A stretch of 64,000 nt of DNA from Hexactinellida sp. DTS-2022 (lineage: Eukaryota; Porifera; Hexactinellida), in NCBI GenBank assembly GCA_028753945.1, contig JAPNXP010000008.1:1488001-1552000 (forward strand). The letters run 5' to 3'. Positions 22,174 through 33,567 of the stretch are shown in pieces; within the stretch, counting starts at the first letter, position 1; each line of letters starts with the position of its first letter. The notes under the pieces are model-generated. The model did not search any database, was not told the origin of the DNA, and was given only the letters and a program-made list of their open reading frames with translations. The position numbers were made by a program, and so were the translations under genes.

Positions 22174-23439
22174 TAGTCAACTAAACGCTACTATGCATAC
22201 AGACTTGGATATAAAGGGTGAATATTTTAAGCTAGCAAAAGCTTATATTGATTTTCAATAATTTTGATTTTCAGAAAGTATAATCTAACCTTTCGCTGAA
22301 AATAATCCAACATGAAAACTTTTATCCCGTATTAAACTAAACAGATTGTATTATAAACAGAATTGCCTATAAAAAATCCTGAATGGTGGCATTTACTCCC
22401 CCCACCCCAATGCCCTTTTTAATATAAAAGTCTTAATATTAGAAAATTTGTGTTATTGTCTGCCGAAACCGTTATTATTTCAATTTTGTTTGAATATTTT
22501 GACACTAAATACACCAAAAATTGGAAATAAATATTCCATGAAAATCTACATAGATATTGAATGTACTTATGCATCAACAACATTGCATTAAAATATCAAT
22601 CTGGTGTCATATTGTGTGGGAAATCTTTTCAAGCAACCCAGGTATATCAAAATAATAATATGAGTTGTGCAGAAGTGGGTCAAACTAGAACTAAAAACAT
22701 CTGTCTAAGCTACATAAAATAGTTCATGAGATTTGCAAATTATCAAAATGAACTGTAGGAGGCCAGAGCAAAGCTCTAAATCAGCGATTCCCAAACTCTT
22801 CAACCATGGACTCGCTATAGTAAATATTTTACATTCTGTGGACCCCCTCCCATTTACGTAATACATCTTGTGGACTCCAGGATGGGAACCTGGTTGGGAA
22901 TCTAACAATGAATTCAAAGCAACAGATTTAAAAGCGTAATCTTTTATAGTCACTTTCCATCACCATATACACTAACAAGCCAAAATTATTTGAACAACAA
23001 TAATTTGCATTCATACATTCAAGCTTCTATCAGGATAATGACATTTGTAAATGCTTCAAGATGGATGTTGACATAAAACTATAAGTTAACTAAATAAAAT
23101 AAGATTATATTTGAATTTACATTTTTCTGGAGGTGTTAGACTCAATTTACTAATTAATTATTTAATGTATGATCATTATGAGGCAATTAGAATATACAAA
23201 TTCTGATTTCAGATTTGAATACCCCATGGTCGAATTAATCTAGAACTTAGTTTCTAATCACTACGATTATTTTCCATCGGATAAAGTCACATTCCCTTTT
23301 GTGCCACTTGTGCCACAAGTGGCACGTGGCAGGGACACTTATGCCTCCTCATGGGTATTGGATTAAAATGACTTAAAATGCATAACTATAGCAACATATT
23401 TAACTTCATTACACATTACTCATTACTTATATACTGAAC
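22174..23439. other. Non-coding stretch with a hAT-like end and a perfect hairpin
   Basis: CAGCGATTCCCAAACTCTTC at 22770 looks like a hAT MITE end (its inverse is at 48465-48480). GTGCCACTTG-TGCCA-CAAGTGGCAC at 23301-23325 is a perfect 10-bp-stem hairpin. No gene seen. Confidence 0.45.
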
Positions 23440-24209
23440 CATGGCCTACTATAATATGGCTATACATGCTGCCGAATCATAGTAGAAAATAAGAGTCCAG
23501 TTTTGTAATTTAATTCTAAGAAAAATAATGTTTCCTATTGGCATAATTTACATTGTGTATGGGGTAATCAACCATTGCGAGTCCAATGGAACCACTTTTG
23601 AGATTCTGAGATTTGTGGTTAAGCCGTTTAGGCGCCAAATAACGATGACATCACAAATATATAAAATATATAATTCGAGTCTAAAGAACTACGAGAAAAT
23701 GAAATAATTTGCTAATATACTTAGTATACATTTTCCGAATATATAATGAGAATGAATATATATAAACCAGCAATTAAATACACTTTATGGACGAAAATAG
23801 TAAGTTGTAATTCGGATAATACTTGTATTTTAGCATGTGGTTGCTTTAGAATTTTTCAGAATGTCGCCATTTCTGTGATTTAGTAGCCTTTGGGGTATGA
23901 AATAAATTCCTATTTAGTATTCGTGTTATAAAATTATTAGAAAGTAAGAAGAAAATGAAATTTATGATATTGGAATGTTTTCATTTACCATAAATTTTTA
24001 CCGTCATCGTTAAATGGTGCCTAAACAGCTTAACCACAAATCTCAGAATCTCAAACTGGTTCCATTGGACTCGCAATGTTGATTACCCATACACAATGTA
24101 AATTATGCCAATAGGAAGCATAGTTTAGCATAGAATTAAATTACAAAACTGGACTCTTATTTTCTACTATGATTCGGCAGCATGTATAGCCGTATTATAG
24201 TAGACCATG
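23440..24209. mobile_element. P-superfamily MITE with ~200-bp inverted repeats
   Basis: Ends CATGGCCTACTATAATATGG and the complement of CATGGTCTACTATAATACGG. ACTGAAC at 23433-23439 and 24210-24216 is a perfect 7-bp TSD. The inverted repeats run about 23440-23640 and 24010-24209 with high identity (GGTTAAGCCGTTTAGGC / GCCTAAACAGCTTAACC near the inner limits). The ~370-bp centre is unpaired and non-coding. Confidence 0.85.
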
Positions 24210-24353
24210 ACTGAACTAATTAATATATTATTTCTGAACACTATGAAGCGATATAATTTGAAAAGTTCTGAAACTTTAGGAAAACTTGTTTAATAGTAAT
24301 GTAAATATAAAGCATTTGTTAGAATAATGAAATTCTGAATTTGTATTTTTAGG

Positions 24354-24426
24354 AGCAGTTTATCTGCGAATATATCCAAGTTTTACAGAAAATGAACGAG
24401 CTATACACATAAAACAGTATTTCGTG
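24354..24426 (+). other. Possible host exon (unrecognised)
   Basis: A 73-bp open stretch between an acceptor-like TGTATTTTTAG and a consensus donor GTGGTAAGT. The frame reads AVYLRIYPSFTENERAIHIK and continues QYFV. The peptide has exon-like composition, but I cannot assign a family. Alternatively it is chance in AT-rich DNA. A matching phase-0 acceptor is possible near 24546, leading to a short frame ending at 24620. Confidence 0.25.
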
Positions 24427-25389
24427 GTAAGTGTTCAACACAACAAATTCCATATATTTAATAATTCATCCTTTTGTCAAGCGATGGAAATTCCCAGTAC
24501 GATGTTATGGGAACGTTATGATCATTTGAGAGTTTGTCCTTCCTGCAGTTTTCTCCCAGAATCTTCTGGGAGGGTTTATCGGACAAGCCAGGCAGTGACA
24601 CGGTAGATGCTGAAATATAATGTCATACCACAAAGTGTTGAGAAGTGGAAATACTCATATTGTACGGCATCTATCATATTACAAGATGTAGATCTGATAC
24701 AGCAGACTATATCGAAGGCACAGAGCTACTCCTTGATTCTACTGACGCTTGAAACATAAAGTTTTTAGGATATAAACACGGAGAACATGGAGGAGTTTTC
24801 TTGCAAGAACTTGAAAGAGGGTTCAGATTGCCCCATTAACAACATGGTCTTAAATCTCTTGCAAAAAAACTTGTTGTATCCAAAAAAATATGTAGAGCAT
24901 TTATTATGAAAATACTTCCACTTGTGGATGCTCCTCTTGCTCAGTCCTGGGTGGCCAACCAATATTGACTAAGTAATTATTTACATATGACTTAACAATA
25001 ATACATTTCTTTTGTAAAACTCCAACTGAAGTGAGAATTTGAGAATTACCATATATGGAAAAGGTGTGTAAACGGCAAAACTCACATTCACAAATATTTT
25101 AGATAAGGCAATATGACCAATGGACTCCCAAATATGACTTCCTATAGGAAAATAATACATTTCCTGTCTAATATTATCGGGTGCGACATAAGTATCAATA
25201 AGTACACAATAGACCCAAGTTCCAGGACCCGAGCTAGCAGTCTACAGTGCTAATTAAAAGAGTCAAGGCCCTAGGGTAACAACTAGCAATAATACGGAGA
25301 CCCCGGCGTTCTTTTAAGCCAAGTGGTTTACTACAAAAAGCTTTAAATTAATTTATTGTAGTAGAGAGTAAATTTAGATAAACAAGTAA

Positions 25390-25612
25390 TTATGTAGTAT
25401 TAATTAATCTTGAAAGTGGAAAATAGTTTTCACTACGTGTCAAATTTACAATTTGAGTATAACATGAACAGTAAGTTGACTTAAAAGTATGATGTGGTCG
25501 AATACATTTTGAAAACAAACACTTGGGATGAAGATCATACCATTTCTTAGATAAAGTTGATTCCATTAAAATAGGAATATCATTTGCTGGCAGAGTCAAA
25601 GATGAGTAATTC
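25390..25612 (-). other. Open minus-strand frame beside a P foldback, possible host coding
   Basis: The frame reads NYSSLTLPANDIPILMESTL and continues SKKWYDLHPKCLFSKC. It begins exactly at the insertion point of the P foldback (25613) and lies downstream of the candidate exon at 26545-26856. I could not find phase-compatible splice sites joining the two. Confidence 0.2.
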
Positions 25613-26467
25613 CATAGCATTCTATGCATAAGGCAATGGCACTCACTCAAATTTATGGACCAGGGATTGGTTAGTATAGTCAACTTAATATATGCAATGC
25701 AATTATTCTTCGAAATAAGTATTCCAGGGTGCTTCTACTTATGTAATTTTCTGAGAATTGTGATTATTGTAATATACATTCAAATGGTTATACTCATTTT
25801 GCGCAAAATTGATGGAGTTAAAGAATCGAAATGTATTATCATTGAATAGGAAGTTGAAGACGGGCTATCAATTGGATCCATTGAATAAGCAAGAACTATA
25901 TTTCTTCTTGAGATATGACCTCAATCATTCAAATCACGTTTCAAAGGCAACAGAGGAATGTGGTAACATTCCATAATTGATTCTGAGATATTTTATGCAA
26001 AATGACTCGTATATGGGTTAGTCCATGGCCTACTATATAATACGGCTAGAAAAGTCAAGCATTTGCCATTTTATTTCCAGGCCAGTGTTTACTTTCTAAT
26101 TGCTCGTAAATAAATCACCTATTGTCATGGAATAAACTAAACTTAGGTTTTCAAATACGCTGGAAACATCTAAAATACTTTTGAGAATGATTTCTCATCG
26201 GATTTAACCACAATGACGTAATCAAATATACGTCATTGGCATAGTTGGCCTATTAACAAAACGGTGACGTCATTTCGACATAGTGCTTTCTCAAAAATAT
26301 GCGTCTTGTACATGACTACCTTTATAAAAAACAATTACAAAAGTAGATCACCCTGGAATACTTATTTCGGAGAATAATTGCATTGCATATATTAAGTTGA
26401 CTATACTAACCAATCCCTAGTCCAGAAATTTGAGTGAGTGCCATTGCCTTATGTATAGAATGCTATG
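25613..26467. mobile_element. P-superfamily foldback, asymmetric copy
   Basis: Ends CATAGCATTCTATGCATAAG and the complement of CATAGCATTCTATACATAAG; flanks GTAATTC / GAAATTA agree at 5 of 7. It is the same family as 48780-49847. The right arm keeps a piece (GCGTCTTGTACATGACTACC) that the left arm lacks, and the loop sequence lies close to the left end, so one arm suffered an internal deletion. The central ~300 bp are unrelated to the other copy. Confidence 0.75.
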
Positions 26468-26544
26468 GAAATTATCATCAAAATAAATAATAATATAAAA
26501 AATGCGGAAGTCAATGCATAAAAGGTAGAGTATTCTATGCTTAC

Positions 26545-26856
26545 CTCTGTATAAACGTCAAATGAGTTGGCAAAATAGTCCATCTCCATGGAGTGAATAT
26601 TGATTCTTTCAAATCGGAAATGAGGAACCTCATTTTGGGAAATTGTGCCTTGATGTAATACATTTTTAAGCAGATGTTTGATATGTTCAGAATTGTCTCT
26701 AACTAGAATACGATATTCTTCATGAAAGGTCAATGTGGTCCACTTTAACGAATTTAAATCATTCCGTAATTTTCCTAGTCGTTTAGAAAATTCGACAATG
26801 GATTCTCTCGGAGAAAGTGCGTTAAAAAATCGATCACTAGTGGGGAAATGAAGATG
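26545..26856 (-). other. Candidate host exon, possible periplasmic-binding/iGluR N-terminal-type domain
   Basis: A 312-bp (104-codon) open stretch on the minus strand, bounded by an acceptor (TTGTATTTATTTAG) and a donor (ACAGAG|GTAAGC), both in phase 0. It reads FFNALSPRESIVEFSKRLGK, then LKWTTLTFHEEYRILV and HIKHLLKNVLHQG. The alternation (Arg-Pro-like start, hydrophobic helix, 'W..+TF..EYRI', then a helix) reminds me of the receptor-family ligand-binding fold of ionotropic glutamate receptors. That is weak recognition from memory, not an alignment. The P foldback at 25613 would sit in the following intron. Confidence 0.35.
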
Positions 26857-28340
26857 CTAAATAAATACAATAAAGATTGTGATTAAAAATAGGATAAATT
26901 AAGCATATTAATTACAAGCGGAACGTCCGAGAGACGCAGGTAGATACACCTTGCACGTCACCGAAATTTTTTATGTAATCTAATGAATTCAGTTAAGGAA
27001 TCCATCAGATTTAAAGTGTGCATTAAAGAATGCATTTCTGCAACCGGTTGTAATTTAATTGATTTCATCCATATTTGAAACCAAAAGATCTTAGATTAAA
27101 AGATGGAAATCCGGCATATAATTATGTAGTGTCTGGTTAATTTCTGCATTTCTTGCCTTCAAAGGAGAAATTATAGAATGCTTGGAATAGAGAACATTTA
27201 TAAATAGACAGGTCTGACAGGTTCATATTAGTAAACATAATGTATAGATGACTCTTAAGCAATAGAATAGACCATTAATGTACCATGTAAGAGCTCAAAG
27301 GTCATTCAATAATATTTAAAAGCATACTTATTTTTGAAAAACTATAGTTTATTCTGATTTTCAATTAGAGCAAAAATGTGAGGTTATCATAAGACATCTG
27401 ACATAACAGGGGCGTAGGAACCGATTACCGATTGGTCCGGCGGGTTTCTCCACTTCGTGCTTGGACATGAAACATATATAAATGAATTTCGATGCATGAT
27501 ATGCACTTAAGTATAAATATTTATGCGCCCTTACTACTATTAGCCTGGTGAAATGAAGATAATTATTCCACTGTTAATTAATTAAATTCAAATTTTAGAA
27601 AATACGTAGTAATCAACACAAATATAATATTACAAAAATATGGAGATTAATCATGATTATATTATCAAAATGAATTTAAATTCTATCCGACTAAACATTA
27701 TAGCTTTTGTAAAAGTTCATCATGAAATTATTAGTTCGGCTTGCGCCGGGCCCGGCGGGCCTACTCCTACGCCCCTGCATAAATATATGATAAATGTAGC
27801 AATAGCTTCTTTAATAAGGCCTACAATCAAATGTACTAGGGTGAATTAGTGTACGAAAAAAGCATACCTATAATACCAATTAAATTATAAATGAATTATA
27901 GTCTATATGTTTGTATTATGTAATACTTCATTCAAAATAAAGATTAGTTAATGGCTTATCACATCTCTATATGGTTAAAGATATGAATAATGATAACAAT
28001 TGGTAATAAGTAATAAGTTAACCATATAAAATTAGTAATATTAATAAATATTTATCTTGTACTAATGTGAGAAGATTTGAGGGCTTGTGAATTGCATTCA
28101 AAGAAATTAAATCGACTATTTCATTCAGGAATGAGTCCCCAATCGATTTCTTCATTATTGCCCGTAACACCAGGTGAAGAGAATTAATCAATAAATGTTT
28201 GAATTGAATCTAAACCAGAGTCCTGTTTCAAGGATATGAAGAAAAGAAATATGATAGTTTGATCCTAAGCTGAATAATACGCTTAATCTAAGATCAACCA
28301 TGGATGTTTTCGAAGTAATACAGTAGTATCTCTATATTAA
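26857..28340. other. Non-coding stretch
   Basis: Mostly AT-rich. A small G+C-rich patch (GCTTGCGCCGGGCCCGGCGGG, 27738-27758) and a similar CGGCGGGTTTCTCC at 27438 hint at a decayed inverted-repeat element. No coding evidence. Confidence 0.35.
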
Positions 28341-28347
28341 AAACACA

Positions 28348-28350
<3 letters not shown>

Positions 28351-28397
<47 letters not shown>
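28351..28397. repeat. (TG)n microsatellite
   Basis: About 23 uninterrupted TG units. Confidence 0.97.
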
Positions 28398-28399
<2 letters not shown>

Positions 28400-29300
28400 A
28401 GAATTAATATGAAAGGCCATAAGCTCTAGAAATCTAAAAATCTATATGCAGGGGAAATTTTTCACGCTGACATCGATCTATTGGTTTCATTATGACGTCA
28501 TAAAAGCACATATTTGGGAATAAATATTTCAGTTTTTTCGAATCGGCCACAATTTTAGATGACAAGACAACATGAAATGAGACACACATATAACGATTCA
28601 TGGGATAATTAAGTCACGTAAGAAAGGATTTCGATTAAATTCTTACAATTTAGATCAGTCGTCACAAAATTTTGTCAAAATATAAAATATATTGTATTAC
28701 ATGTGTATAATTTTCACATTTAATCTGCGCCAGGTATTAACAAAAATGAAACCTCCTACTGCTGCCTCATACCAAATATTGAGGTTTGGTGATTTAATCT
28801 TCACCTGCATTATTTCCGAAATTGCATACTTTTATTTTTCCAGTTTTGCTTCCATCAGTTTACATTTATTGGTGATGTATTATTAGCTTACGTGAATCAA
28901 AAAAGTAATCATAACATTACAATAAACCTTTAGAAAGAGAACATATTGGGAACGAGCAAAAATGTTCACTTTTGAGTGGAGTTCACTTTTCGTGATATAT
29001 TATACGGAAAACCTGGAGCAAAGTAAAAATTTGGGATTGAGAAAAAGTGTTGATATATTTGGAGTTGTTCATTTCTTGAAGGTGTTAACGTTTTTAAGAT
29101 GTTACTTTACTATCAAAGTTATCTGAATCAATTAACTAACACGAGGATGTATATTCTGTATAATATTTGTCATATTGATGAGAGTAATGCAGCGAATTAA
29201 TAATAAATAGCATTAATGAATTAGTTGACATACTTGGATGCCAAATAGGAATATACATTAATGTGTAGTGTAATTTGAGAATCACAGGTTAAACAAATCA
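28398..29300. other. Non-coding stretch
   Basis: No repeat ends or reliable coding pattern. A 64-codon plus-strand frame at 28692-28886 is not supported by splice context. Confidence 0.35.
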
Positions 29301-29304
29301 CTTA

Positions 29305-29400
29305 TGAGTGATATTTTGAGGAAGGCAAGGCTGAAGCGACCTTTGTGAGAGAGTGAACAGTCGCTAAGCGACCGAGACCGAGCGAACTAGTATTTTTTAA
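29305..29400 (+). mobile_element. Helitron-like 3' end, family 2
   Basis: GTCGCTAAGCGACCGAGACC .. GAGCGAACTAGT: a GC-rich hairpin close to CTAG followed by T, resembling Helitron 3' termini. The same signature, inverted and decayed, marks the insertion at 18860. Confidence 0.45.
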
Positions 29401-29413
29401 ATATTATTGAAAA

Positions 29414-29860
29414 CTAGCGCGCTTCGCTTGTTAGGTCGCTTCGCGGCAGAACACAACCACACACCAACCGCTTCGCGGTTGGTATGTGGTTTATACACTC
29501 ATAATATTGATTATAAAGCGTAAATAGGCCTAAAAAGTAGAATTTAACAATGTGAAATTTAGTGATTACGTCATCATGCGATAATGAGTAAGCATATTGG
29601 TGATCTGGTGTACCAACGTGTCCGCATCATTAATGTACATGTTCTATTAAATTTTCAGATTTTTATCTCTTAAAGGGCGCATATTATGTGCGATTAAGTG
29701 AATTTTCAGGGTTATCGAAATGTGACAATGACGTCATAACATATCGAGGTGTGATAAATTTTGAGTGGAAACCTCAACTTGTTTGCGGGTGCCAAAAGTT
29801 ACCCCTATATGCCAAAAATCACATTTGGAAACCGTCCACTTTCTTCAATCAACTCGTAAC
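29414..29860 (-). mobile_element. Helitron-like copy, inverted
   Basis: The 3' end lies at the left (CTAGCGCGCTTCGCTTG, reading CTAG|T on the minus strand), then the hairpin CCAACCGCTTCGCGGTTGG (29466-29484). It is collinear with 62810-63331: TTATAAAGCGTAAATAGGCC, GATTACGTCATCATG, TGTCCGCATCATTAATGT, ATGCCAAAAATCACA. The 5' end is diverged. Confidence 0.6.
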
Positions 29861-29891
29861 ATACAAACAAATATATAAATATATATATATA

Positions 29892-30131
29892 CCGTTTTCC
29901 CCGAATAAGCGCCGGGTCAATATAAATGACATTGGTATGATAAAATTTATACACATTAGTTGATCACTGTAATATAATTCCATTGATTTTGACAACTTCA
30001 GTAGGTATACTGTTGGTGGAAACCATTAGAACCCACCTAAATATTATATTCTCGATTTTTCACAAATATTTCACCATAATTTTGGCCCACGAAAACAATA
30101 AGCGCCGAGGCGCTTATTCGGGGAAATATGG
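29892..30131. mobile_element. TA-inserting MITE, CCGTATTTCCCCGAATAAGC family
   Basis: Ends CCGTTTTCCCCGAATAAGCG and the complement of CCATATTTCCCCGAATAAGC, flanked by TA on each side, 240 bp. Near-identical copies at 36503-36741 and 47093-47352 fix the ends. Confidence 0.85.
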
Positions 30132-30139
30132 TATGCACA

Positions 30140-30372
30140 CCCAGGCTTGTGTTTTAATAGTATAGATACAAGACGCTAGCAAATAATCAAATTTGTATTA
30201 TACAGACTATGCTATGTATTAGATTAACAATAAAAGAATAACAGTTGAACCGAAAGTTGAGGGCGATTTTTGGTTTATTCCATGAGCGGGATATTATAAG
30301 TAAGGTATACGTATAAGACGTGTTACATAAATTATTACCTATAATACCTATCCAATAAAAGACATATTAAAC
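30140..30372. mobile_element. Truncated copy of the CTAAGTTGTTTAATACG MITE
   Basis: Right part collinear with 56416-56775 (AAATAATCAAATTTGTATTA .. CATATTAAACAACTA). The left end is missing. It abuts the P remnant to the right. Confidence 0.65.
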
Positions 30373-30840
30373 AACTAAGGTTTGATCCAGACAACATACG
30401 GTAGAGGCCAACATTGTGTTCAAGTGGGTCTGTCTGTAGAAAAGAGCTCTAAGGTAAGTATAGCCACAATAACGAGGTAAATGGTTTGAAAGCTGTGTTA
30501 ATACAGTACAAGCATGTTTAAAGCTGGTAAATGTTTGATTACATAACTTTCCCATAAAATTTGTCAAAACTTGCCAAACCTCTAACTAAAATACAAACAA
30601 GCCAAGAAGGAAATCATTCGTCTTGGAAAGTTAGACGTCTTGAAATATCGTCATTCAAACGTTGACCTTTAAGTGGTGAATTATATAGAACATTGTCCAA
30701 ATGTAGGAGAACATCAACAAATTAATGTGCATTTATTCTGGTTTAAAGTGAACGGTGTACATTCTGTAACTTCAAGGCACCACAAGTCAATTCGTTGACT
30801 ACTTTCAAAATCAATTTTAATATTCAGATGTACAATTGCA
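30360..30840 (-). pseudogene. P transposase remnant, central/C-terminal part
   Basis: On the minus strand, in order: VVNELTCGALKLQN (matching VIHESTIGALALQND at 58300), NSPLKGQRLNDDISRR (matching NVPYKPIRLNDFSCR), then QTFTSFKHACTVLTQLSNHL and RYCGYTYLRALF (matching SLRHACIVLPQIVNYL..CGYAYILTRF). Several stops and frameshifts. With the THAP remnant at 32310-32680 on the same strand it probably belonged to one element, now scattered by insertions. Confidence 0.75.
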
Positions 30841-31741
30841 GAAGGCTCAATTGCAATTGCAGAATTGCAAGCTTAGCGAAATATTCTTTCTCTGATTTGT
30901 AAAGGAGACGAACATCACCAAAAGAAGAAGAAAAAACTTGAACAGAATATTGACAATATCAAAATTAAAGTTCTGAAAGTGGGGAATATGAAATGTACTG
31001 TGAACATCTTTCTGAATTAATCACTAGTTTTGAATACTTTTTAAAATGTGAACAAAGTGTAAGTGTATATGAGGATCGCAGGACCAATTTATAGTAAACA
31101 AGAAATCGTGATAGTAAATACAGTTCTTGTTGGATTTTCAGGTGATAAGTTTAGTTTGGTCCATAGCCAACGCTACAAGAAAGATAGAAATTTACATGGA
31201 TCTCAAATTCACAATTATATTATTCTTTTAAGGACTAAAAGAAGAAGTCACACGGCTAAGATACGTACAAAGTAATTTTCTAGGCCAAAAGAAGAGTATA
31301 ATTTCTTTAATGTCTGAAATGTGGCAAAAAATAAACATTTTAAACTTTGTAGAAAGCTGTAACAATCAGGAGGTATGAGATGCATTTTGATGGCCATAAT
31401 CTGTGTGATAATATTATACCCCCTTCTCTTATTGGAACACAGACATTCTCTATTAGACCAATACTAAATTTGTATTGTGGTAGTTTCGAACAAATAGACA
31501 CTTCGAAGATTCGAAGTAGATTAGATATGGCCTCCCCAAAATGTTCCTTTTCTTTAAATATTTGGTTAAATGATTCTTCTCAGGATAAGAGTTAGGTTTC
31601 ACAAAACTCTCAGATAAAAGAGGACAATCTGTTGGATATCAGTAATAGAGTTAAGCAAGAGTGATAATAATTGACCAAAAAAGTAACCAGTTGCAGACAA
31701 AAGGAATTTACAACGAGGAAAAGATCGAAGCGTATTCTATG
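30841..31741. other. Unassigned interior between two P fragments
   Basis: Lies between minus-strand P transposase pieces but carries no motif of the missing middle part that I can recognise. Two plus-strand frames (31063-31275 and 31380-31595) have coding-like composition but no family I can name. Confidence 0.3.
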
Positions 31742-32090
31742 CAAGTTGATTTACACGCGTATTGCGTATTATACGTAATACGCTATCCATCAGTCGTATT
31801 ATACGTTAAATCTATGAGCAACCGGGGATGTTTTCGAGGTAAATTCAATAGAATATTCCTAATCTTGTTGTAAATACAACATCTAGAAAATAATCATATT
31901 TGTACTATACAAACTATACTATAAGTTGATTAACAATAAATTAATAACGATTAAACCAAAAGTTGTTCAAAGCAAATTCCATGAGCTCGATGGTATAAGT
32001 AAGGTATACATATAATACGTATTTCATTCGTATTTCGTTATGCGTATTATACGTAATATGTGACCAATAAATACGTATTAAACAACTTAG
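31742..32090. mobile_element. MITE with CTAAGTTGTTTAATACG ends, 8-bp TSD
   Basis: Collinear with 56416-56775, ending TACGTATTAAACAACTTAG. Flanks ATTCTATG (31734-31741) and ATTCTAGG (32091-32098) agree at 7 of 8. The interior is rich in TACGTAATACG/CGTATTATACG palindromes at both ends. It inserted between two parts of a P remnant. Confidence 0.75.
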
Positions 32091-32309
32091 ATTCTAGGAT
32101 TATCTACCTTAGGCAGGAAGAATCTTGCACAATTATCTGAAGAAAACCAAACTATCCAGTCAGTAGGGAGTGTAATCAGAAATAACTTAACTCGCAATTC
32201 TTGGACGCAACCAACACTAAACTATCTTTTTCTTCATCTTCTGACCTCAGGCCTAGATAAGGTTGATTGATTCAATAAAATCATCTTATTTTGAGTTTAA
32301 AGAGAAACA

Positions 32310-32680
32310 CTTACGTTTAGTTCCAGATGATGGAGTTGATGAATACGTAATATGAATGACAGCCGGGAGGTAAAGAAGGTAAAGCACGGGTACAAATTTT
32401 GGCTTCCGTGTGGGACCTCACCGAATGAACCATCTCATATGGGTACTTTGTGGGAAGAACCAATATATTCATTCTGGAAGTGCTTAGCGCATACTTACAC
32501 GATCTTGAGGTCAGAAATATAGCTAAGATGGAGACCACGTATCCATGCGTGTCGTAACTCAGGGGGACCTTTTGGAACTTGAAAGACTGGAACGCGATCA
32601 TGTGGGATAGTTTCCCTTACAGCCAAAGGCAGACAGTTCGGCGTGGATGAGCTAATTAAGACAAAGTCTTAGTAAACAAA
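32310..32680 (-). pseudogene. THAP domain remnant of a P-like transposase
   Basis: Minus-strand reading in mixed frames: FGCKGNY (second zinc cysteine), DRVPVFQVPKGPPELRHAWI, SDLKIV, VCAKHFQN (C..H pair), a degraded SHKVP.DG.F.EVP stretch and a PGCHSYY-like end, all in the order of the THAP region at 59525-60007. At least three lesions. Likely the 5' part of the element whose C-terminal half is at 30360-30840. Confidence 0.75.
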
Positions 32681-33567
32681 GCATGTTTAGTCGTGAACTA
32701 CGGTATAATGTATTTATAATCAATAAAATTAGTTACCAGGTGAAAAACTTGATCTATCAGTATCAAAAATGAAGAATATGTACAAGTAAATATGAGATGG
32801 TGATGGGTTAATGATTAAATCGTACACTACTTCATCCCTAGTGCCAAATTTTGATTATAATGTAAGGGCTTATTAAGAAGCTATGATGCAGCAAAGTCTG
32901 AAAACGTGTAAGTTAAATTCTTGACCTTTTGACCATGGTATCCACGAGCAGAGGGTAACTTAAAAATTCATATTAGACAATTCGTCAAACTAAACAGCTA
33001 CATCAAAAATCAAAATACATGTTTCAATGCATGTATTCTTAAACGTTTCGCTGAAACTCCCTTAAAATATTAAGTTATATTCTACGTATATATTCTATAC
33101 CAAAATCTGCATAAAAAGGCTATTGGACTAGGAGTGATATAAGAGATCCATCCATAAACTAATCACTGCTCTAGAATAGAAACTGAAGGAAATTTGAGAA
33201 ATAGTGTGTGCATGATTGTAAATCCTGGAGTTGTTCATTAAATTATTTCCCAATAGTGAAGAAAGAAAGTATACAAAAATATTGTAGTGTTTCATCCATA
33301 GATTTAGGCAAGGGGAGTGAGACTTAGGATCCAAGGGAGGGGAAAGCCCCCCAACCCCCCGTTAAATGAAAACCTGTGTTGTACTCCATATGGATATTCA
33401 GCCACATATGCTAGTGTTTGCAGAGGTGAAAGCAATATTAAATAGTTAGTAATTATAGGAATTTGGTTTATACCAATTCTTTTAAGGTTTGAGATAATCA
33501 GTTGAGAAATCCGTACTGTACTCGATTTATTGCACTATGCTGATACATTCAGTCAATGCAAAAACTT
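32681..33567. other. Non-coding stretch with a C-rich patch
   Basis: AAAGCCCCCCAACCCCCCG at 33343-33361 follows a G-rich patch and resembles the patch at 38265-38310; probably ends of an old repeat. No gene seen. Confidence 0.35.
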
